This document shows, piece after piece, positions 8,608 to 18,534 of a stretch of DNA of 64,000 nt. This DNA comes from Streptomyces luteogriseus (lineage in GTDB: Bacteria > Actinomycetota > Actinomycetes > Streptomycetales > Streptomycetaceae). Below the pieces are notes generated by a model. It saw nothing but the letters and a program-made list of their open reading frames with translations, had not been told where the DNA came from and did no database searches. Each line of letters starts with the position of its first letter. Position 1 is the stretch's first letter. The translations under genes were made by a program, and so were the position numbers. The stretch covers positions 2,046,001 through 2,110,000 of the forward strand of contig NZ_JACHMS010000001.1 in NCBI RefSeq assembly GCF_014205055.1, written 5' to 3'.

Positions 8608-8943
8608 TCAGCGCAGCGCTTCGAAGACGCCCTGGCTGGTCTTGCTGTTGAGGATCTCGGTGAGGTCCTGGTTCTCCTTCGCCAGACGGTTGGCGGAGGT
8701 CACGTTCTCCTGGAGCGCGTCGACCATCTTGCTGATCTGGATGACGACCTTCTGCGCCTCGGCGTTCCAGCTGCGGAAGAGCTTCAGCAGGGCCTGGCCC
8801 TCGTCGCCGCCGACACCCGAACGCGCGGCGATCTCGGCGACGTTGTTCTGGATCTTCTCGACCTGGTCCCGGGCCGACTCCAGGGAGGAGACGCCCCCCA
8901 AGCCCTTGGCATAGTCCGCTTTCCTCGCGGCGCTGTCCGCCAT
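8608..8943 (-). CDS. WXG100-like ESX protein, first gene of the esx operon
   Basis: The ATG at 8943 (MADSAARKADYAKGLGG) has AAGGGAA upstream and is preferred to an in-frame start 12 codons earlier. The 111-residue product is an all-helical hairpin with a turn at RSWNAEAQ near residue 55, a WXG variant (W-N-A). It is probably the heterodimer partner of the 102-residue WXG100 protein, as EsxA/EsxB pairs usually are. It is the first gene of the minus-strand run, so a promoter should lie in the 423-base gap upstream. Confidence 0.85.
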   Translation of the reverse strand: MADSAARKADYAKGLGGVSSLESARDQVEKIQNNVAEIAARSGVGGDEGQALLKLFRSWNAEAQKVVIQISKMVDALQENVTSANRLAKENQDLTEILNSKTSQGVFEALR

Positions 8944-9366
8944 GTCGCGTTCCCTTCGTTCAGGCAGGTCTCGTGGCACCGTTGCACGCCGAGGCTAAAG
9001 AGGTCCCGGAGTTCCGCGCAACGCGATCGGTGACTTTTTGAGCATAGGTCAGACGGATGGAATTCGGCTGCCCGGCAACGGAGTTGCGGTCGGGTCACGC
9101 CCGGATGAACGGGTTCGGCCGCCGGGCGGGCGGGAAGAACCCCGGACGTCCGGCGGACGCATGCAATTCGGGCGGGAAACGGGCACGCCGGGGAGCCGAA
9201 CGGTCATCGGGAAGGACCGTTTCGGATCCGCGTACAGCCACGGTATTCCGCGCGTCACACCGAGCGGATTACTTGAGCTTTTCCTGAGCTTTCATTCGGC
9301 TCGAAATGGCCCCGGTCCGGCCGGTGATTTCTTTTCCTTCGCCGCCCTTTGCGGTCCTTGCCGCGA
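8944..9366. other. Non-coding gap between eccB and the esx operon
   Basis: No frame in this 423-base stretch looks like protein; the small open frames are Arg/Pro-rich. It is less GC-rich than its neighbours around 9030-9060 and 9260-9300, where promoter elements for the esx operon and the end of eccB transcription would be expected. No clear -10/-35 pair is called. Confidence 0.4.
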
Positions 9367-10974
9367 TCAGCCTGCGGTGCCGGTTCTGGGAGCGGTGCCC
9401 GCCGCTCCCGCCTTGCCGCTCTTGTCCGCCTTGCCGCTGTTCGCCTTCCGCTGTCGCGTACCGTCGGGCGCGGCACCGCACGCGGGTGCCGTGACCCCCG
9501 GCCGGCCGGCGCCGGACGCGGCGGCCGGGTCGAGGTCCGCTCCGGTCGGGAGCGCCGCGAGCAGGGGGGCCGGAACGGAGCCGATGTCGGAGGGCCCGTA
9601 TCCGAGTGCCGCAAGGGAACTCTTGTCGCTCACGCGGTACTTCACACCGTTCTCCGCCACCAGATAGGTGGTGCCCGCGTGGGCGGCGCCGCTCGCGTGC
9701 AGGGCCCTGACCAGGGCGCCGCTGCCGGGCCGCACCACGGTGGCGTCCGTCGGCGCGCAGGCCGGCTCCAGCGGCTCGGCGGTGCCGTCCGGCACGGCGA
9801 CCGGGGCGAGCCTGGCCAGCGGGACCAGCACCGACCTGATCCGGGCGCCACCGTCGCCGCCGTCCACCTGGGCGCACAGCGCGCTGCCGCGCGGCGCGGA
9901 CTGCGGCACGGGCGGCGCGTCCGGCAGCTCCGCCGTGCTCGCCGTGCCGGCGTCCTTCGCCCGGTGCTCGCGCAGCGCGTCCGCGCCGACCGTGCGCGCT
10001 TCGGGCGAACTCCCCTGGTAGGCCTCCTTCTGGGTGGCCGGGTCGCCCAGCACCAGGGCGGCGCCGAGCCGGGTCAGCGGCACCAGGCCGTCCTCGCGCA
10101 GCAGGTGGTAGGTGCTGCCGCCGCCGGGCACGCTGACCTTGAACAGCTGGCCGATCCGGGTGGGTTCGCCGCCGAGGTCCGGGCCCTTGCCGCCGCGTCC
10201 GGGCACTGCGGGCGGCTTCAGGGCCGGGCCGGGTGCCAGGGCGTCGAGGAAGGCCGCCGAGACGGGCATCGGCTGCTCGGCGCCGTAGCCGAGGGCGGTG
10301 CGGGCGTCGGAGGCCCGGTCCAGGGGCAGCCTGCTGCCCCGCCACACCAGGTATTCGGTGTCGTCGGGTCCCCGTACGAGCACCCCCCGGTCGGCGCCGA
10401 CTGCGCGGGAGTCCACGGGCGCCCCGGCGACCAGGGTGGTGGCCCCGGGCTTGTCCACGCCGGTGTCCGCCACGGCGCCTGAGGTGTCGGGCAGCGCCCC
10501 GCCCGGCCCGGTCACGCACAGGTGCCAGGGGCCGTCGTCGAGCCGGCCGGGGTCGGGCACGGCGTCCGGGGCGCCGGGGATGCCGACCGGGGCGCCCACG
10601 GGGACGTCCCGCAGGGAGGGGGTGCGCACGTCCGCGGTGGGCAGGTCGGAGCCGCCGATGAGCCGGGCCGAGGCGTAGTTGCGCACCGGGTGCAGGACAC
10701 CGTCGGTGCCGGTCCACAGATACCGGGCGCCGGTGTCGCGGTTGACGACCAGGTGCTCGCCGTCGCGCCAGCCGTCGTTGCCGCCGGGCCGCAGCAGGCC
10801 GTAGACCACGGCGCCGGCGCCGATCAGGACGGTGGCCAGGACGCCGAAGACCACGCCGCGCGTAGTGCGGCCCAGCGGGCTCTCCGGGGCGTCCGGGTCG
10901 GCCATGAGCAGGCCCGAACTGAGCCTGCCCATCATGAAACTGTGGGCGTGTACCTGGTCGCGCTTGGACTGCAC
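9367..10974 (-). CDS. eccB: Type VII secretion protein EccB
   Basis: The 535-residue product starts from GTG at 10974 with GAGGAG upstream. It begins QSKRDQVHAHSFMMGRLSSGL, the conserved EccB N-terminus on the cytoplasmic side. A single transmembrane helix follows at residues ~38-60 (VVFGVLATVLIGAGAVVYG), then a large extracytoplasmic domain of repeated units typical of EccB. EccB is a core subunit of the ESX membrane complex and extends across the cell envelope; mycobacterial homologues have been reported to hydrolyse ATP. The C-terminal 40 residues are Gly/Lys/Ala-rich low complexity. It follows eccD by 46 bases on the same strand, so the two are probably one operon. Confidence 0.95.
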   Translation of the reverse strand: MQSKRDQVHAHSFMMGRLSSGLLMADPDAPESPLGRTTRGVVFGVLATVLIGAGAVVYGLLRPGGNDGWRDGEHLVVNRDTGARYLWTGTDGVLHPVRNYASARLIGGSDLPTADVRTPSLRDVPVGAPVGIPGAPDAVPDPGRLDDGPWHLCVTGPGGALPDTSGAVADTGVDKPGATTLVAGAPVDSRAVGADRGVLVRGPDDTEYLVWRGSRLPLDRASDARTALGYGAEQPMPVSAAFLDALAPGPALKPPAVPGRGGKGPDLGGEPTRIGQLFKVSVPGGGSTYHLLREDGLVPLTRLGAALVLGDPATQKEAYQGSSPEARTVGADALREHRAKDAGTASTAELPDAPPVPQSAPRGSALCAQVDGGDGGARIRSVLVPLARLAPVAVPDGTAEPLEPACAPTDATVVRPGSGALVRALHASGAAHAGTTYLVAENGVKYRVSDKSSLAALGYGPSDIGSVPAPLLAALPTGADLDPAAASGAGRPGVTAPACGAAPDGTRQRKANSGKADKSGKAGAAGTAPRTGTAG

Positions 10975-11020
10975 GGCCTCTCCTCAACTCCTCGTCGACG
11001 TGGTGGCGTTCAGGGGCCGG

Positions 11021-12427
11021 TCAGCCGAACAGGCCGCGCAGCCAGCCGAACAGCCCCGCCACCCACAGGCTGAGCGGCAGCAGCGCCACCGCGAGGCCGG
11101 TGTGGGCCAGTTCAGCCGCACGGCCCCAGTACGGCAGCATCCGGCGGCCGGGCACGGTCCAGGCGGCGACCACGAGCGCGGCCGCGGCGGCGAGCAGTAC
11201 GGCGAGGACCACCAGCCGTCCGTCGCCGTCGCTGTCCACCGCCCAGGCGCGGGCGAGGAGCAGCAGCCCCCAGAGGCCGGGGACCGTCAGGGTCAGGCGC
11301 TGCCCGATGTGCACCAGGCCGCGGGAGTGCAGGAGCAGCAGCAGGCCCAGGGTGAGCGAGGTCAGCACCTCGGGCAGGTTCGGGTGCCGGGTGAGGACGG
11401 CCAGGGCGGCCGCGGCGATGACGCCGGTGGCGGCGAAGAGCGCGGTGACCCAGCGCCCGGCCAGTTCGGTGCGCTCGGCGACCTCGCTGCCCGCGTAGGG
11501 CTCGATGCCCTCCTGGAGCTGCCCCGCGGAGGACGGCAGTGAGGGCATCCGCATCCCGGCCAGCTTGAAGGCGAACGGTGCCACCGTCCCCGCGGCGAGG
11601 GCGACCACGGCCGCCACCAGCGCCACCGCGGCGGGCGCGTCCAGGCCCGTGTAACCGATCAGGGCCCCGGCGATCGCGGTGGCCACCGCGACCACCGCGG
11701 TGGCCAGCAGCGCCGGGGCGCCGACCGCGGTGGCGGCGAGGGCGAGCACCGCGCCGCCCGCCCCCGCGGCGCCCGCCGCGAGCAGCCGCGCGCCCACCAC
11801 CCGCGCGATGTCCGGCCCGGTCAGCTCGCCGCCGGGCAGCAGCCAGCCGGCCAAAGCCAGGCAGGGCGCGACCAGCAGGCCGAGCGCGGTCGCGGACAGG
11901 CGGTCGCCGACCGCGCGGCTGGCCGAGCCCGCCCCCGCGAGCAGCAGCAGCCCGATCACGGCCGCGCAGACCGCCTGGGAGGAGGTGGAGCCGGTCACGC
12001 CGGGCGACAGCACCAGGGCGAGGGCGGCCAGGACGGTCGCCACCACGGCACCGACGAGGAAGCCGCGGGCCGCCCCGGGGTGCCAGTCGTGCAGCCGCCG
12101 GCCGGCGGTGTCGGCTATCCCGTCGACCAGGTCGTCGAGCCGGGCCTCGGGCAGCGCCTCGGTGTGCGGGCGCAGGTAGAGCACCGCGCCGTCGGCGAGC
12201 CCGGCGCGCCCCAGGGTGGTCTCCTCGTCGAGAGGGGCGTCACCGAGCCGCTGGAGCACCCAGCCGGCGTGGTCGAGACCGGCTTCCTCGGCCTCCTCGC
12301 CGACGTAGCGCAGCAGGGTGGGCAGGAGGTCGGCGACCGGCACGTCGGCGGGCACGGCCAGATCGACGGAGACGCTCGGCGCACGTACGGTCAGGCGGCA
12401 CAGCTCGGCCACCGCACTGTCGGTCAT
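11021..12427 (-). CDS. eccD: Type VII secretion integral membrane protein EccD
   Basis: The 468-residue product has an N-terminal ubiquitin-like domain (residues ~8-95, CRLTVRAPSVSVDLAVPADV to LYLRPHTEALPEARLDDLVDG), followed by about eleven hydrophobic helices separated by short loops, the YukD-plus-membrane architecture of EccD. EccD forms the membrane vestibule around each EccC/EccB/EccE unit. Start ATG at 12427. It lies directly upstream of eccB and is divergent from eccC across a 419-base gap. Confidence 0.95.
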   Translation of the reverse strand: MTDSAVAELCRLTVRAPSVSVDLAVPADVPVADLLPTLLRYVGEEAEEAGLDHAGWVLQRLGDAPLDEETTLGRAGLADGAVLYLRPHTEALPEARLDDLVDGIADTAGRRLHDWHPGAARGFLVGAVVATVLAALALVLSPGVTGSTSSQAVCAAVIGLLLLAGAGSASRAVGDRLSATALGLLVAPCLALAGWLLPGGELTGPDIARVVGARLLAAGAAGAGGAVLALAATAVGAPALLATAVVAVATAIAGALIGYTGLDAPAAVALVAAVVALAAGTVAPFAFKLAGMRMPSLPSSAGQLQEGIEPYAGSEVAERTELAGRWVTALFAATGVIAAAALAVLTRHPNLPEVLTSLTLGLLLLLHSRGLVHIGQRLTLTVPGLWGLLLLARAWAVDSDGDGRLVVLAVLLAAAAALVVAAWTVPGRRMLPYWGRAAELAHTGLAVALLPLSLWVAGLFGWLRGLFG

Positions 12428-12846
12428 CAGCTGAACTCTCGTCTTCCGTGGGGGCTTCGACCGGAGGATTGCCCCCCGGCAAGGCGAACGTGCGAAGGGT
12501 ACGGAAAGCCGGACGCGGCGGTGAACCGGGGGGCCGAAAACGGGAATTGCCTCCCCGCGCTGTCACCTCCCGCGTGGACAGGGCGTGTTCCGTGAATGCA
12601 GACTACTGCCTGCACCCGGTGGATCGCGCTGCGGTCCGGACTCCTCGTCCGGTTCGGAGCCGGCCTCACGGGAGTCGGCCGACCCCCGCAATCCGTTGGA
12701 AACATTCATCCGCCGTTCACCGTGTCACGGCGTTCACCGTGCCGCGGAGGGCCCGGAGAATCGGCGCGGTCCGGTGTTTCCCCCTCCTCGGGTGGACCGG
12801 TATTCGGCGCGGGCCGGAAAGTCAGTGAAACCGGAGGTTTCGTTCC
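12428..12846. promoter_or_regulatory. Divergent promoter region between eccD and eccC
   Basis: A 419-base non-coding gap between divergently transcribed secretion genes, so both promoters should be here. No gene-like frame is present. A GGAGG at 12833-12837 is the ribosome-binding site of eccC. No operator palindrome was recognised. Confidence 0.5.
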
Positions 12847-15800
12847 TTGAGTGTGGTGCTCTTTCGCCGGCCGGCCCGCAGACGCGGACCGGAGATGCCC
12901 GAGGGGCAATTGACCCTCCAGGAGCCGCCGGTCCTCGCCGAGACGGTCCCGGACACCTCGGCCGTGTGGACCTATCTGCCGATGGCGCTGATGTCGGTCT
13001 CGATGATGCTGATGTTCCTGCGCCCGGGCGGCGGGAACGGCGTCTTCATGTATCTGGCGATGGGCGTGATGGCGCTCTCGGCCGGTGCGATGCTGCTGGG
13101 TCAGCTGATGCGCCGCTCCAGCGAGCGCAAGCAGCGTCTCAAGGGTGAACGCCGCGACTACCTGCGGTACTTGGCGCAGACCCGCAAGCGGGTCCGGGCC
13201 ACCATCGCCGAGCAGCAGCGCGCGCTCGCCTGGCGCCACCCGGAGCCGGCCTCCCTGCGCTCGCTGGCGCGCACCTCGCGGCTGTGGGAACGCCGCCCGG
13301 CCGACGAGGACTTCGGCGAGGTCCGGCTCGCGGTCGGCGAGCAGCAGCTCGCCCTCACCCTGGAGCCGGTCTCCACCCGGCCGGTCGAGGACCTGGAACC
13401 GCTGTGCGCGCACGCCCTGCGGCGCTTCATCCGGGCCTACTCCACCATCCCCGAGCAGCCCCTCGGCCTGTATCTGCGCTCCTCGGCCCGGGTCCTGCTG
13501 CGTCCCGAGGAGACACCCGGCGAGGGCTCCTCCGCGCCGGACGTGACGACGGGTGCGGCCGTGGGCTCGGCCCGGGGTGCGACGGCCGGTGCGGCCGTGG
13601 GCGCGGGCCCGGGTGCGGCGGCCGGTGCGGCCGTGGGTGACGCCGACGCGGCGCGGGCCCTGGTGCGGGCCCTCCTCGGCCAGCTCGCGGTGTTCCACGC
13701 CCCAGAGGAGTTGTGGATCGCGCTGTGCGTGAGCGACGAGCGGCGGGCGGACTGGGAGTGGGTGAAGTGGCTGCCGCACGCCCTGCACCCGCACGAGGAG
13801 GACGGCGCCGGGCAGGTCCGCCGCATCACCGGCGACCTCACCGAGCTGGACGACCTGCTCGGCGCCGAGTTCGCCGAGCGGCCCGGCTTCGACCCGGACG
13901 CCCGCCCCGGCCGCGACGAGCCGTACACGATCGTCGTCCTGGACGGCGTCACCGTGCCGGAGGGCCATCGCTGGGAGGGGCACGGCTACCGCAACGCCCT
14001 GGCCCTCGACGTCTCCGGGGCGCTGCGCTGGCGGCCGGGCCGCAACACCCTGCGGCTGACCGTGGGGGCGGACCAGGTGAGCCTGGTGCGTACCGACCGC
14101 AGCCGCAAGGAGCGCTCGGTGCCGCTCGGCCGGCCGGACCGGCTGGGCCCGCTCGGCGCGGAGTCCCTGGCCCGGCTGCTTGCCTCCCGCCGTATCAGCC
14201 TGGGCACCGACATCGCGCAGCCGCTGGACACCGACGTCGAGCTGACCACCCTGCTCGGCATACCCGACCTGCACCGGCACGACCCGCGTGCCCTCTTCGA
14301 GCGGCACACCGGCTCCGGCCGGCTGCGGGTGCCGATCGCCGTCGGCGTGGACGGCCGCCCGGTGGAGCTCGACATCAAGGAGTCCGCGCAGGGCGGCATG
14401 GGCCCGCACGGCATGCTCATCGGTGCCACCGGCTCCGGCAAGAGCGAGCTGCTGCGCACCCTGGTCCTCGGCCTCGCCCTGACGAACTCCTCCGAGACCC
14501 TCAACTTCGTGCTGGTCGACTTCAAGGGCGGTGCCACCTTCCTCGGCCTGGAGGAACTCCCGCACACCTCCGCCGTCATCACCAACCTGGCCGACGAGGT
14601 CGCCCTGGTGGAGCGCATGCAGGACGCCCTGCACGGCGAACTCATCCGCCGCCAGGAGCTGTTGCGGGCCGCCGGCAACCACACCTCCGCGCTGGAGTAT
14701 GAACGGGCCCGCGCGGCCGGGGCGGACCTGGCACCGCTGCCCAGCCTGTTCGTGGTGGTCGACGAGTTCAGTGAACTGCTCTCCGCGCACCGCGAGTTCA
14801 TGGAGCTGTTCGTGATGATCGGTCGCCTCGGACGATCCCTCGGGGTGCATCTGCTGCTGGCCTCGCAGCGCCTGGACGAAGGCCGTATGCACCAGCTGGA
14901 GAGCCACCTGTCGTACCGGATCGGCCTGCGGACCTTCTCCGCCATGGAGAGCCGCGGCGTGCTCGGGGTGCCGGACGCCTACCAGTTGCCGGCCCAGCCC
15001 GGCAGCGGCTATCTGAAATCCGGGGTGGAGGCCCTGACCCGGTTCCGCGCCGCCTACTCCTCCGGGACGTACCGGCGGCGCACCGGCGCGGTGGTGCAGG
15101 CCCGGGTGGCCAGCCAGGTGGTGCCGTGGACCAGCGGCTGGGTGGTGCCGCGCACGCTGGACCCGGCCACCGCGCCGGAGCCGGAGACCGAGGAGAGCGG
15201 CGACGAGGAAACCCTTCTCGACGTGGCCCTCGACCGGCTGCGCGACTCCGGTCCGCCCGCCCACCAGGTGTGGCTGCCGCCGCTGGACGAGCCGTCCCCG
15301 CTGGACGCCCTGCTGCCGGGCATCGCCCCCGGCCCCGAGCGCGGCCTCACCGCGGCGGGGTGGTCCGGGACCGGCCGGCTCAGGGTGCCGGTGGGCCTGG
15401 TGGACAAGCCCTTCGAGCAGCGCCGTGACCCGCTGGTCGTGGACCTGGCCGGGGCCGGCGGGCACGTGGCCATCGCGGGTGGCTCGCAGAGCGGCAAGTC
15501 GACCCTCGCCCGCACTCTCATCGCCGCCCTCGCCCTCACCCACACCCCGGCCGAAATCCAGTTCTACTGCCTCGACTTCGGCGGCGGTGGCCTCTCCCAG
15601 CTCGCCGCCCTGCCCCACGTCGGCGGTGTCGCGGCGCGGCTCAACCCGGAGCGGGTGCACCGGGCGGTGGCCGAGGTGATGACGCTGCTCGCCCGCCGGG
15701 AGCAGTTCTTCGTGGACCACACCCTTGATTCCATGCAGTCCTACCGTCGCCGCCGGGCCGCCGGAGAGTTCTCCGACGAGCCGTTCGGCGACGTGTTCAT

Positions 15801-16953
15801 GGTGGTCGACGGCTGGTCCACGGTCCGCCAGGACTACGACGACCTGATCCCGAAGTTCAACGAACTCGCCGCCCGCGGCCTCAACTACGGCATCCACCTG
15901 ATCATCACGACCACGCGCTGGGTGGAGTTGTCCGCCCAGGTCCGCGACCAGGCCGCCACACGGCTGGAGTTGCGGATGGGTGACCCGATGGACTCCGAGA
16001 TCGACACCCGCAAGGCGCGGTCCGTGCCGCGCAGCGGCGGCCGCGGCATCACCTCCGACAGCGGGATGCACTTCCTCGCGGGCCTGCCCCGCCTGGACGG
16101 CAGCGGCTCCCTCGACGACTTGGGTGAGGGCGTGTCCCACCTGGTCGCCGAGGTCTCCCGGCACTGGTCGGGACCGGTCGCCCCGCAGGTGCGGATGCTG
16201 CCGCACCGGCTGCCGCTGGCCGAACTCCCCGCGCCCGAGGCCACCGAGGGCGGCGGCATGCGTCTCCCGCTCGGCATCGACCAGGACGCGCTGGAACCGG
16301 TCTGGCACGACTTCAGCCGCACTCCGCACCTGATCGTCGTCGGCGACACCGAGAGCGGCAAGACCAACCTGCTGCGCCGCGTCACCGAGGGCATCACCGC
16401 CCGCTACGCTCCGCACGAGGCGAAGATCATCGTCGTGGACTACCGCCGCACCCTGGTGGACGCCGTCCCGCAGGAGTACCGCATCGGGCACGTGATCTCC
16501 CTGGACAACCTCAAGGAGACCATCGACGGGGCGGCCCGCGCGCTGAAGACCCGCGTCCCGGGCGCGGACATCGCCCCCGCCCGCATGCGCCAGTGCGACT
16601 GGTGGACCGGACCGCGCCTGTTCGTCCTGGTCGACGACTACGACATGGTCTCCGGCAACTCCTTCCAGAGCCCCTTCGAGCCGCTCTTCGAGCATCTGAC
16701 CCTCGGCTTCGAAATGGGCCTGCACCTGGTCGTCGCCCGCAGCGCCATGGGCGCCGGCCGGGGTCTCAGCGACGGCCTGCTGCGCCGCCTCGACGAGGCC
16801 AACAACCCGGCGGTCCTGCTGTCCTGCCCGCCCACCGAGGGCCGCCTCTTCGGCGACGCCAAGCCCTTGAACCTGCCACCCGGCCGAGCCCTGCACGTCG
16901 CCCGCCGCCGGGCACGGCTGATGCAGACCGCTCTGGTGGAACAGGAGAGCTGA
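12847..16953 (+). CDS. eccC: Type VII secretion motor ATPase EccC (three FtsK/SpoIIIE domains)
   Basis: The 1368-residue product starts at TTG 12847, chosen because GGAGG lies 9 bases upstream; GTG at 12853 is the alternative. Two transmembrane helices at residues ~42-80 anchor it. Three ATPase domains follow with P-loops GATGSGKSE (~526), GGSQSGKST (~877) and GDTESGKTN (~1165); the first domain also has VVVDEFSELL as Walker B. EccC recognises WXG100 substrates and powers export. An Ala/Gly repeat at residues ~235-266 (GAAVG units) is an unusual low-complexity insertion in the region between the membrane helices and ATPase 1. It is a single polypeptide, not split into EccCa/EccCb. A strong hairpin terminator follows 20 bases after the stop. 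Confidence 0.97.
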   Translation: MSVVLFRRPARRRGPEMPEGQLTLQEPPVLAETVPDTSAVWTYLPMALMSVSMMLMFLRPGGGNGVFMYLAMGVMALSAGAMLLGQLMRRSSERKQRLKGERRDYLRYLAQTRKRVRATIAEQQRALAWRHPEPASLRSLARTSRLWERRPADEDFGEVRLAVGEQQLALTLEPVSTRPVEDLEPLCAHALRRFIRAYSTIPEQPLGLYLRSSARVLLRPEETPGEGSSAPDVTTGAAVGSARGATAGAAVGAGPGAAAGAAVGDADAARALVRALLGQLAVFHAPEELWIALCVSDERRADWEWVKWLPHALHPHEEDGAGQVRRITGDLTELDDLLGAEFAERPGFDPDARPGRDEPYTIVVLDGVTVPEGHRWEGHGYRNALALDVSGALRWRPGRNTLRLTVGADQVSLVRTDRSRKERSVPLGRPDRLGPLGAESLARLLASRRISLGTDIAQPLDTDVELTTLLGIPDLHRHDPRALFERHTGSGRLRVPIAVGVDGRPVELDIKESAQGGMGPHGMLIGATGSGKSELLRTLVLGLALTNSSETLNFVLVDFKGGATFLGLEELPHTSAVITNLADEVALVERMQDALHGELIRRQELLRAAGNHTSALEYERARAAGADLAPLPSLFVVVDEFSELLSAHREFMELFVMIGRLGRSLGVHLLLASQRLDEGRMHQLESHLSYRIGLRTFSAMESRGVLGVPDAYQLPAQPGSGYLKSGVEALTRFRAAYSSGTYRRRTGAVVQARVASQVVPWTSGWVVPRTLDPATAPEPETEESGDEETLLDVALDRLRDSGPPAHQVWLPPLDEPSPLDALLPGIAPGPERGLTAAGWSGTGRLRVPVGLVDKPFEQRRDPLVVDLAGAGGHVAIAGGSQSGKSTLARTLIAALALTHTPAEIQFYCLDFGGGGLSQLAALPHVGGVAARLNPERVHRAVAEVMTLLARREQFFVDHTLDSMQSYRRRRAAGEFSDEPFGDVFMVVDGWSTVRQDYDDLIPKFNELAARGLNYGIHLIITTTRWVELSAQVRDQAATRLELRMGDPMDSEIDTRKARSVPRSGGRGITSDSGMHFLAGLPRLDGSGSLDDLGEGVSHLVAEVSRHWSGPVAPQVRMLPHRLPLAELPAPEATEGGGMRLPLGIDQDALEPVWHDFSRTPHLIVVGDTESGKTNLLRRVTEGITARYAPHEAKIIVVDYRRTLVDAVPQEYRIGHVISLDNLKETIDGAARALKTRVPGADIAPARMRQCDWWTGPRLFVLVDDYDMVSGNSFQSPFEPLFEHLTLGFEMGLHLVVARSAMGAGRGLSDGLLRRLDEANNPAVLLSCPPTEGRLFGDAKPLNLPPGRALHVARRRARLMQTALVEQES

Positions 16954-16972
16954 GCACTGCCCGGCACGAGAT

Positions 16973-17004
16973 CCGCGGGGGGCCACTTGAGTGGCCCCCC
17001 GCGG
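16973..17004 (+). terminator. Rho-independent-type hairpin after eccC
   Basis: A perfect 15-bp inverted repeat (arms 16973-16987 and 16990-17004, beginning CCGCGGGGGGCCACT) with almost no loop, 20 bases after the eccC stop. There is no U tract, as is common in Streptomyces. The convergent mycP gene ends at 17290, so it could act in both directions. Confidence 0.85.
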
Positions 17005-17289
17005 GCGTTGCGGGGCGGGCAGCGAGCCATACGGCGCGCGTCCGGGGTTCCGCAGCCCTGGCGGCGGCTCGGTCGTGCACCGGAGTCCCGCTCCGGCACC
17101 GCTCTCGGGTGCGGGCGCGGGTGCGGGTGCGGGTGCGGGAAGTCGAGAACGGCACCGGCGGCGCTGCCCGGTGCCTCGGTCGACCTGTCCGCCGGGGCAT
17201 GCTGCGGTCGGGCACCGTACCCGGCGATGAGGCCAGGGGACGCGGGCCGGCCCGGGAAAGACGGGCCCACTCCGAGCGCCCCAGCGCCC
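17005..17289. repeat. Convergent gap with a GCGGGT hexamer repeat
   Basis: Non-coding space between convergent eccC and mycP. Bases ~17106-17140 are a short tandem repeat of GCGGGT (about five units with one variant). Nothing else was recognised here. Confidence 0.5.
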
Positions 17290-18534
17290 TCAGTCACCCG
17301 CCGTTCTGTTGGCTCCCGCCGGGCGCCACCTCCGGGCTCGGGCCCGAGGAAGGACGAAGGCTGCCCAGAGGACGGCCAGGACGCCCGCGGTGCCCGTCAG
17401 GACGAAGAGGAGGGCCCGACCGGTGACGTGGTCGGCGGCGGAGGTGTCGCGGACGGTCACCGGAGCCGCGGCGCGCTCCGCGCCCGCCGGGGTGCCGGGG
17501 TCGTCGAGGACCGCGGTGACGGCGGCGTACGGGTCCAGTTGAGGGATGTCGGCGGGGTAGGCCGTGGCGGTGAGGCGGCGGACGACGGCGTCAGGCCTGT
17601 CGCCGGGATGCGCGGCGCGGACCACCGCGGCGGCCCCGGCGGCGTAGGCGGCGGCCACCGAGGCGCCGCCGCCGAGGTAGTGGCCGTCGCCGCGGGGGCC
17701 GCCGGAGACCACCCCGGCGCCGGGTGCGGCCAGGTCGATGCCGGTGGTGGGCAGGGAGCCGTCCGGGCGGGCGCCGCTTGGGAGCATGTCGGCGACCGAG
17801 AGGACACCGGCTTCGGCGGCCGGCCAGTAGGCGTGGGAGGGGATCTCGTCGGTGCCGGCGCGTGTGAGATCCGGGGTGGCCGCGGCGACCACGACCGCGC
17901 CCGCGCGGCGGGCCGCGGCGACCGCGTCGGTCAGTTCGGCGTCGCGGTCCGGCAGGGCGACGGCGACCGCGATCACCTCGGCGCCCGCCGCGGTGGCCTG
18001 GCGCAGTGCCGCCGCGACCAGGGCGGACGTCGCCCGGCCGCGCCGGTCGGTGCCGCGCAGGCCCAGGATCTCGGCGCCGGGGGCGACCCCGGCCAGGCGC
18101 GGGGTGTCCCCGCCGGAGCCGGCGATCAGCCCGGCCAGGAACGTGCCGTGCCCGACGCAGTCGTCCCCGCCCTCGCCCTGGGCGGTGACCCGGCCGTCGA
18201 GTCCGGCGGCGCCGGGTGCGACACCGGTGCCGATCAGGGCGACGGTCACCCCCGCGCCGGTGCCGTGCCGGTGCAGCCGGTCCAGGTCGAGGCGCTGGCG
18301 TGACCAGTCCTGCTTCTTCGCCTTCTCCCGGGAGGCGGGCGTACACGTCACCTCCGTCGCGTCCGGGTCGAACGCGGAGGGCATGCCGGGCAGTTTCTGT
18401 CCCTTGGCGCCGTCGGCCGCCGGCACACGCGCTGGGGCCGCCGCGAGAGCGGGAGCGGCCGTGGGCAGCAGCAGGGCGGCGGCGAGCCCGGCGCCGGCGG
18501 CCAGGCGGCCCGCCGCGCGGGCGGGCCGCCTCAT
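17290..18534 (-). CDS. mycP: Mycosin-like subtilase with degenerate active site (MycP)
   Basis: The 414-residue product has a signal peptide (residues 1-~31, [15 protein letters not shown]), a subtilisin-like domain, and a C-terminal transmembrane helix (~375-397) with a basic tail, the layout of MycP proteases of ESX systems. The catalytic His is present (GHGTFLAG, H129) and the Ser is present ([10 protein letters not shown]292). The Asp position reads ALIGTGV with Gly at 102 (codon GGC, read directly), and the oxyanion Asn motif (AAAGN) reads AAATPD. Proteolysis is therefore doubtful. A structural role is possible, since in mycobacteria MycP is needed for membrane-complex stability apart from protease activity. 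Its ATG overlaps the stop of the EccA-like gene (ATGA), so the two are translationally coupled. Confidence 0.85.
   Translation of the reverse strand: MRRPARAAGRLAAGAGLAAALLLPTAAPALAAAPARVPAADGAKGQKLPGMPSAFDPDATEVTCTPASREKAKKQDWSRQRLDLDRLHRHGTGAGVTVALIGTGVAPGAAGLDGRVTAQGEGGDDCVGHGTFLAGLIAGSGGDTPRLAGVAPGAEILGLRGTDRRGRATSALVAAALRQATAAGAEVIAVAVALPDRDAELTDAVAAARRAGAVVVAAATPDLTRAGTDEIPSHAYWPAAEAGVLSVADMLPSGARPDGSLPTTGIDLAAPGAGVVSGGPRGDGHYLGGGASVAAAYAAGAAAVVRAAHPGDRPDAVVRRLTATAYPADIPQLDPYAAVTAVLDDPGTPAGAERAAAPVTVRDTSAADHVTGRALLFVLTGTAGVLAVLWAAFVLPRARARRWRPAGANRTAGD

Noticed and set aside
9049..9258. Small minus-strand frame in the gap between eccB and the esx genes
   Set aside because: Arg/Pro/Ser-rich with no ribosome-binding site or helical pattern; treated as non-coding.
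12706..16986. Minus-strand open frame of 1426 residues opposite eccC
   Set aside because: eccC carries three P-loops and correct codon bias on the plus strand; the antisense frame shows no domain.
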